Shown here piece after piece: positions 60,724 through 64,000 of a stretch of DNA of 64,000 bases (position 1 is the first letter of the stretch; every line of letters starts with the position of its first letter). The DNA comes from JABDPF01 sp037384065 (GTDB lineage Bacteria; Pseudomonadota; Gammaproteobacteria; Xanthomonadales; SZUA-36). The notes beneath the pieces were generated by a model. It had not been told where the DNA came from. It ran no database searches and saw nothing but the letters and a program-made list of their open reading frames with translations. The stretch spans positions 29,724 through 93,723 of the forward strand of contig JARROJ010000014.1 in assembly GCA_037384065.1 (NCBI GenBank). Reading direction: 5' to 3'. The position numbers and the translations under genes were made by a program.

Positions 60724-62880
60724 ATGAACGACACCATTCAATACGCCGTCGACAGCGACGGCATCGCCCTGCTCACCATCGACCTGCCCGGCAAGTCGAT
60801 GAACGTTCTGACGCCGGAGTTGATGGAGGACCTCGCCGCGACAACCGCGCAAGCGGCCGCCGACGACGCCGTCCGCGGCATCGTGCTGACGTCCGGCAAG
60901 AAGGCCTTTATCGCCGGCGCCGACATCAAGGACATGGTCACCGCCTACGACCGCGGCATCAGCCACGCCGAGGCGACCGAATTCAGCTACGCCCTGAACC
61001 GCACGCTGCGGGGCATCGAAACCTGTGGCAAGCCGGTGGCCGTGGCCATCAACGGGCTCGCGCTCGGCGGGGGGCTGGAAGTCTGCCTGGCCGGCCACTA
61101 CCGGGTGCTGGCCAGCGACACCGGGGCCGTGCTCGGCTTTCCCGAGGTCAACATCGGCCTGCTGCCGGGCGCCGGCGGCACGCAGCGCGCGCCGCGCCTG
61201 GTCGGCTTCCGCAACGCGGCGACGCTGATCCTCCAGTGCCGCAACCAGAAGCCCGAGCAGGCGCTGGAAATGGGGCTGGTGCACGAAATCGCCCCGGTCG
61301 CGGAGATCGTCGAGCGCGCACGGCGCTGGGTGCTGGAAAAAGGCGACCCCGAGCAACCCTGGGACAAGAAAGGCTTCAGGATGCCGGGCGGCGGGCTGAC
61401 CCACCCCGCCACCGCGCAGGTCTTCATGGGCGGTAACGCGCTGATCGCCAAGAACACGAAACACAATTACCCGGCGCCGATCGCCGCGCAATCGGCGATG
61501 TTCGAGGGCTGCGCGACCACCTTCGACGCCGGCCTGAAAATCGAGTCCCAGTATTTCGGCTCGCTGCTGTGCGGCGCCGTGGCGCGCAACATGATGCGCA
61601 CGCTGTTCGTCAACAAGGGCAAGGCGGACAAGCTGGCCAGGCGCCCGGAAGGCATCGAGAAATCCCGGGTGACGAAGCTCGGCATCCTCGGCGCCGGCAT
61701 GATGGGCGCCGGGATCGCCTATGTCTCCGCCCGGGCCGGCATCGAGGTGATCCTGCTGGACACCCGCATCGAGAACGCCGAGCGGGGCAAGGCTTATTCC
61801 GAGGGCCTCATGAACACGGCTCTCGAGCGCGGCAAGACCACGCAGGACAAGGCGGATGCACTGCTTGGCCTGATCACGCCGACCACCAGCTACCACGACC
61901 TGCAGGGCTGCGATCTCGTCATCGAAGCCGTGTTCGAAAACCGCGAACTCAAGGCCGACGTCACCCGCAAGACCGAAGCGGTGATCCCGGAAACCGCCGT
62001 ATTCGCCAGCAACACGTCGACCCTGCCGATCACCGGCCTGGCGGAAGCCTCCGAGCGGCCGGACCGGTTCATCGGCCTGCACTTCTTCTCGCCGGTGGAC
62101 AGGATGCCCCTGGTGGAAATCATTCTCGGCGAGCGGACCAGCGCGGAAACCCTCGCCCGCAGCCTCGATTACATCCAGCAGATCCGCAAGACGCCGATCG
62201 TGGTCAACGACAGCCGGGGCTTCTACACCAGCCGGGTCTTCAGCACCTTCACCACGGAGGGCATCGCGATGCTGGCCGAAGGCGTGAAACCGGCGCTGAT
62301 CGAAAACGCGGCGAAATTGGCCGGCATGCCGGTCGGCCCGCTGGCCGTGACCGACGAGGTGACCATCGAACTGGCGTACAAGATCGGCAAGGAAACCGCC
62401 GCCGCCCGCGGACTCGACTACCCCAACGACGCCGCCTCGCGCGTCATTTGCCGTATGGTCGAGGACCTCGACCGCAAGGGCAAACGCTTCGGCAAGGGAT
62501 TCTACGACTATCCGGAAGGCGCGAAGAAACGCCTGTGGCGCGGACTCGCCGAGGAATTTCCGCTCGCCGCCGAACAGCCCCCCGTGAAGGAACTCGAAAA
62601 GCGCTTCCTCGTGATCCAGGCGCTGGAAACCGCGCGCTGCGTCGAGGAAGGCGTCATCACCCACGCGGAGGACGCCGACGTCGGTTCGATTTTCGGCTGG
62701 GGCTTTCCGCCGTACACCGGCGGCACGTTGTCCTACATCGACACGCTGGGCATCGCCAGGTTCGTCGCCGAATGCGATCGCATGGCGGCGCTTTACGGCG
62801 ATCGCTTCGAAGTCCCGGACGGGCTGCGCCAGCGCGCCGACGCGTCCGAGCCGTTCTACCACGGAGGATTCGAACCATGA
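60724..62880 (+). CDS. Multifunctional fatty acid oxidation protein (enoyl-CoA hydratase / 3-hydroxyacyl-CoA dehydrogenase)
   Basis: 718 aa, FadB/FadJ-like. N-terminal crotonase domain (residues 1-190) with oxyanion loops and Glu residues in GGGLEVCLAGHYRVLASDTGAVLGFPEVNIGLLPGAGG. The NAD domain starts near residue 318 (LGILGAGMMGAGIAYVSA), with HFFSPVDRMPLVEI, then the C-terminal helical domain (NDSRGFYTSR; SIFGWGFPPYTGGTLSYID). It hydrates enoyl-CoA and oxidises the product for the adjacent thiolase. Its stop overlaps the next start. Confidence 0.94.
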   Translation: MNDTIQYAVDSDGIALLTIDLPGKSMNVLTPELMEDLAATTAQAAADDAVRGIVLTSGKKAFIAGADIKDMVTAYDRGISHAEATEFSYALNRTLRGIETCGKPVAVAINGLALGGGLEVCLAGHYRVLASDTGAVLGFPEVNIGLLPGAGGTQRAPRLVGFRNAATLILQCRNQKPEQALEMGLVHEIAPVAEIVERARRWVLEKGDPEQPWDKKGFRMPGGGLTHPATAQVFMGGNALIAKNTKHNYPAPIAAQSAMFEGCATTFDAGLKIESQYFGSLLCGAVARNMMRTLFVNKGKADKLARRPEGIEKSRVTKLGILGAGMMGAGIAYVSARAGIEVILLDTRIENAERGKAYSEGLMNTALERGKTTQDKADALLGLITPTTSYHDLQGCDLVIEAVFENRELKADVTRKTEAVIPETAVFASNTSTLPITGLAEASERPDRFIGLHFFSPVDRMPLVEIILGERTSAETLARSLDYIQQIRKTPIVVNDSRGFYTSRVFSTFTTEGIAMLAEGVKPALIENAAKLAGMPVGPLAVTDEVTIELAYKIGKETAAARGLDYPNDAASRVICRMVEDLDRKGKRFGKGFYDYPEGAKKRLWRGLAEEFPLAAEQPPVKELEKRFLVIQALETARCVEEGVITHAEDADVGSIFGWGFPPYTGGTLSYIDTLGIARFVAECDRMAALYGDRFEVPDGLRQRADASEPFYHGGFEP

Positions 62881-64000
62881 TGGACCGACTGATCTTCGAC
62901 GAAGACCACGAAATGTTCCGCGACGCCACGCGGCGCTTCATGCAGGCGGAAATCGAGCCGCAGGTCGAGCGCTGGCGGCAGCAGGGCCGCTGCGACAAGG
63001 AGGCCTTCATCAAGGCCGGTGAACAGGGCCTGCTGGGCATGTGGGTGCCGGAAGAATACGGCGGCCCGGGCATCGAGGATTTCCGCTTCGAGCAGGTCGT
63101 TATCGAGGAAACCCTGCGCCACGGCGACCTGGGCCTGTTCCTGACCCTGCACAGCCGCCTCGTCGGCCCGTACATCGGGGCGCTCGGCAGCGAGGAACTC
63201 AAGCAGCGCCTGCTGCCGCGCGTGGTCAGCGGCGAGACCATCCTCGGCATCGCGATGACCGAGCCCGGCGCCGGCAGTGACCTCGCCGGCATCAAGTCCC
63301 GCGCGGTGCGCGACGGCGATGACTGGGTGATCAACGGTTCCAAGACGTACATTTCCAACGGCATCAACGGCGGCGCCTTCGTGGTCGCCGCGCGCACCGT
63401 GCCGGACCAGCGTCACGGCATCGGCCTGTTCGTCATCGAGGAGGGCATGGCCGGCTTCCAGCGCGGCCGCAACCTGGCCAAGATGGGCCTGAAGACGCAG
63501 GACACGGCCGAACTCTTCTTCGAGGACGTGCGCGTACCGGCGGCGAACGTGCTCGGCGACCCGGAAAAGGGCTTCTACAGCCTGATGCACTTCCTGGCCG
63601 AGGAACGCCTGATCAGCGCCTGCCAGGAAATCGCCCACGCCCAGGTCGCCTTCGACCTGACGCTCGAGTACATCCTCGACCGCAAGGCCTTCGGCAAGCC
63701 GATCGGCGCGTTCCAGAACAGCCGCTTCAAGATGGCCGAGCTGCGCACCGAGATCGATGTCGTCCAGACCTTCGTCGACCAGTGCGTGCTGCTGCACAAC
63801 GCCGGCAAGCTGAGCGCGGAACTGGCGGCCGAGGCCAAGCTCAAGGCCAGCGAACTGGAATCGCACGTGATGGACGAATGCGTGCAGCTGCACGGCGGCG
63901 CCGGCTACATGAGCGAATACCGCATCTCGCACATGTTCACCGACGCGCGCGTCTCGCGCATCTACGCCGGCTCGTCCGAGATCATGAAGGAAATCATCGC
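62877..64000 (+). CDS. Acyl-CoA dehydrogenase, 3' end outside the window
   Basis: At least 374 codons. N-terminal helices, FAD/acyl-CoA contacts in LGIAMTEPGAGSDLAGIKSRAVRDGDDWVINGSKTYISNG, EERLISACQEIAHAQVAFDLTLEYILDRKAFGKPI and QLHGGAGYMSEYRISHMFTDARVSRIYAGSSEIMKEII are visible. The first step of beta-oxidation, placing it with the thiolase and FadB-like enzyme. ATG overlaps the previous stop; a second ATG follows immediately. Truncated only by the window edge. Confidence 0.94.
   Translation, partial: MMDRLIFDEDHEMFRDATRRFMQAEIEPQVERWRQQGRCDKEAFIKAGEQGLLGMWVPEEYGGPGIEDFRFEQVVIEETLRHGDLGLFLTLHSRLVGPYIGALGSEELKQRLLPRVVSGETILGIAMTEPGAGSDLAGIKSRAVRDGDDWVINGSKTYISNGINGGAFVVAARTVPDQRHGIGLFVIEEGMAGFQRGRNLAKMGLKTQDTAELFFEDVRVPAANVLGDPEKGFYSLMHFLAEERLISACQEIAHAQVAFDLTLEYILDRKAFGKPIGAFQNSRFKMAELRTEIDVVQTFVDQCVLLHNAGKLSAELAAEAKLKASELESHVMDECVQLHGGAGYMSEYRISHMFTDARVSRIYAGSSEIMKEII

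Overview
The window is a GC-rich bacterial chromosome segment with densely packed genes whose third codon positions are mostly G or C. Gene content points to a gammaproteobacterium. It has a Pil-Chp chemosensory cluster next to gshB and a tonB-like gene, yqgE-ruvX, nudE-cysQ, erpA next to a DUF6776-type gene, nhaB, slyX, ampE and srkA. The arrangement recalls Pseudomonas and the Chromatiales/Xanthomonadales side of the class, but I cannot name the organism. I see no rRNA, tRNA, CRISPR, insertion sequence, prophage or integrase gene.

Layout. 1-753: end of a histidine operon (hisF tail, hisIE). 767-7372 (minus): a translationally coupled six-gene run of a beta-CASP metallo-beta-lactamase, an ABC ATPase, three successive periplasmic adaptors and a MacB-type permease. 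7546-10760: a POT peptide transporter divergent from an M20 peptidase. 10824-13102: ergothioneine genes egtD and egtB. 13200-14415: a zinc-type CDF exporter and a half-size GDT1 protein. 14597-15514: ilvE. 15578-16096: a sigma-54 locus with an upstream palindrome, an IHF-like site, a perfect -24/-12 promoter, a structured leader and a 60-codon ORF. 16096-19041: NYN RNase, SrkA kinase, GNAT, SlyX and a VOC protein. 19122-22641: the methyl cycle (metK-ahcY-metF) behind a palindromic operator. 22902-28770: nhaB, gloA, small genes, an SLC13 transporter and trmB. 28833-31364: yqgE-ruvX-hypoxanthine glycosylase-LOG-VOC operon. 31425-33312: tonB-like gene and gshB.

33592-42652 is the type IV pilus chemosensory operon (pilG, pilI, pilJ, chpA, chpC). 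ChpA is short with three clear HPt modules, and pilH, pilK and chpB are absent from the cluster. A large palindromic element separates chpC from rsmE. 43664-45806 holds two IMPase-family phosphatases around nudE. 45803-45930 looks like a free-standing small RNA or attenuator with its own sigma-70 promoter and UUCG terminator. It is followed by a DUF6776-like gene, erpA, nudC, an AmpE/CbiB-like gene, an orphan BtuF-like protein, a DUF819 transporter, an amidohydrolase, NnrU and a VOC protein. 53473-55974 (minus) carries tspO, a HAD phosphatase and an ethanolamine-phosphate-lyase-like PLP enzyme. 56157-58680 is a rubrerythrin, Fe-S protein and DUF3501 operon. 58835-64000 is a TetR-headed beta-oxidation operon (thiolase, FadB-like enzyme, acyl-CoA dehydrogenase cut by the window end).

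Most genes are core metabolism or envelope functions. The least explained parts are the sigma-54 locus at 15.6-16.1 kb, the small RNA candidate at 45.8 kb, the triple-adaptor efflux operon, the palindromic element at 42.7 kb and the rubrerythrin/DUF3501 module. All functional statements rest on family recognition by eye; no database search was run.
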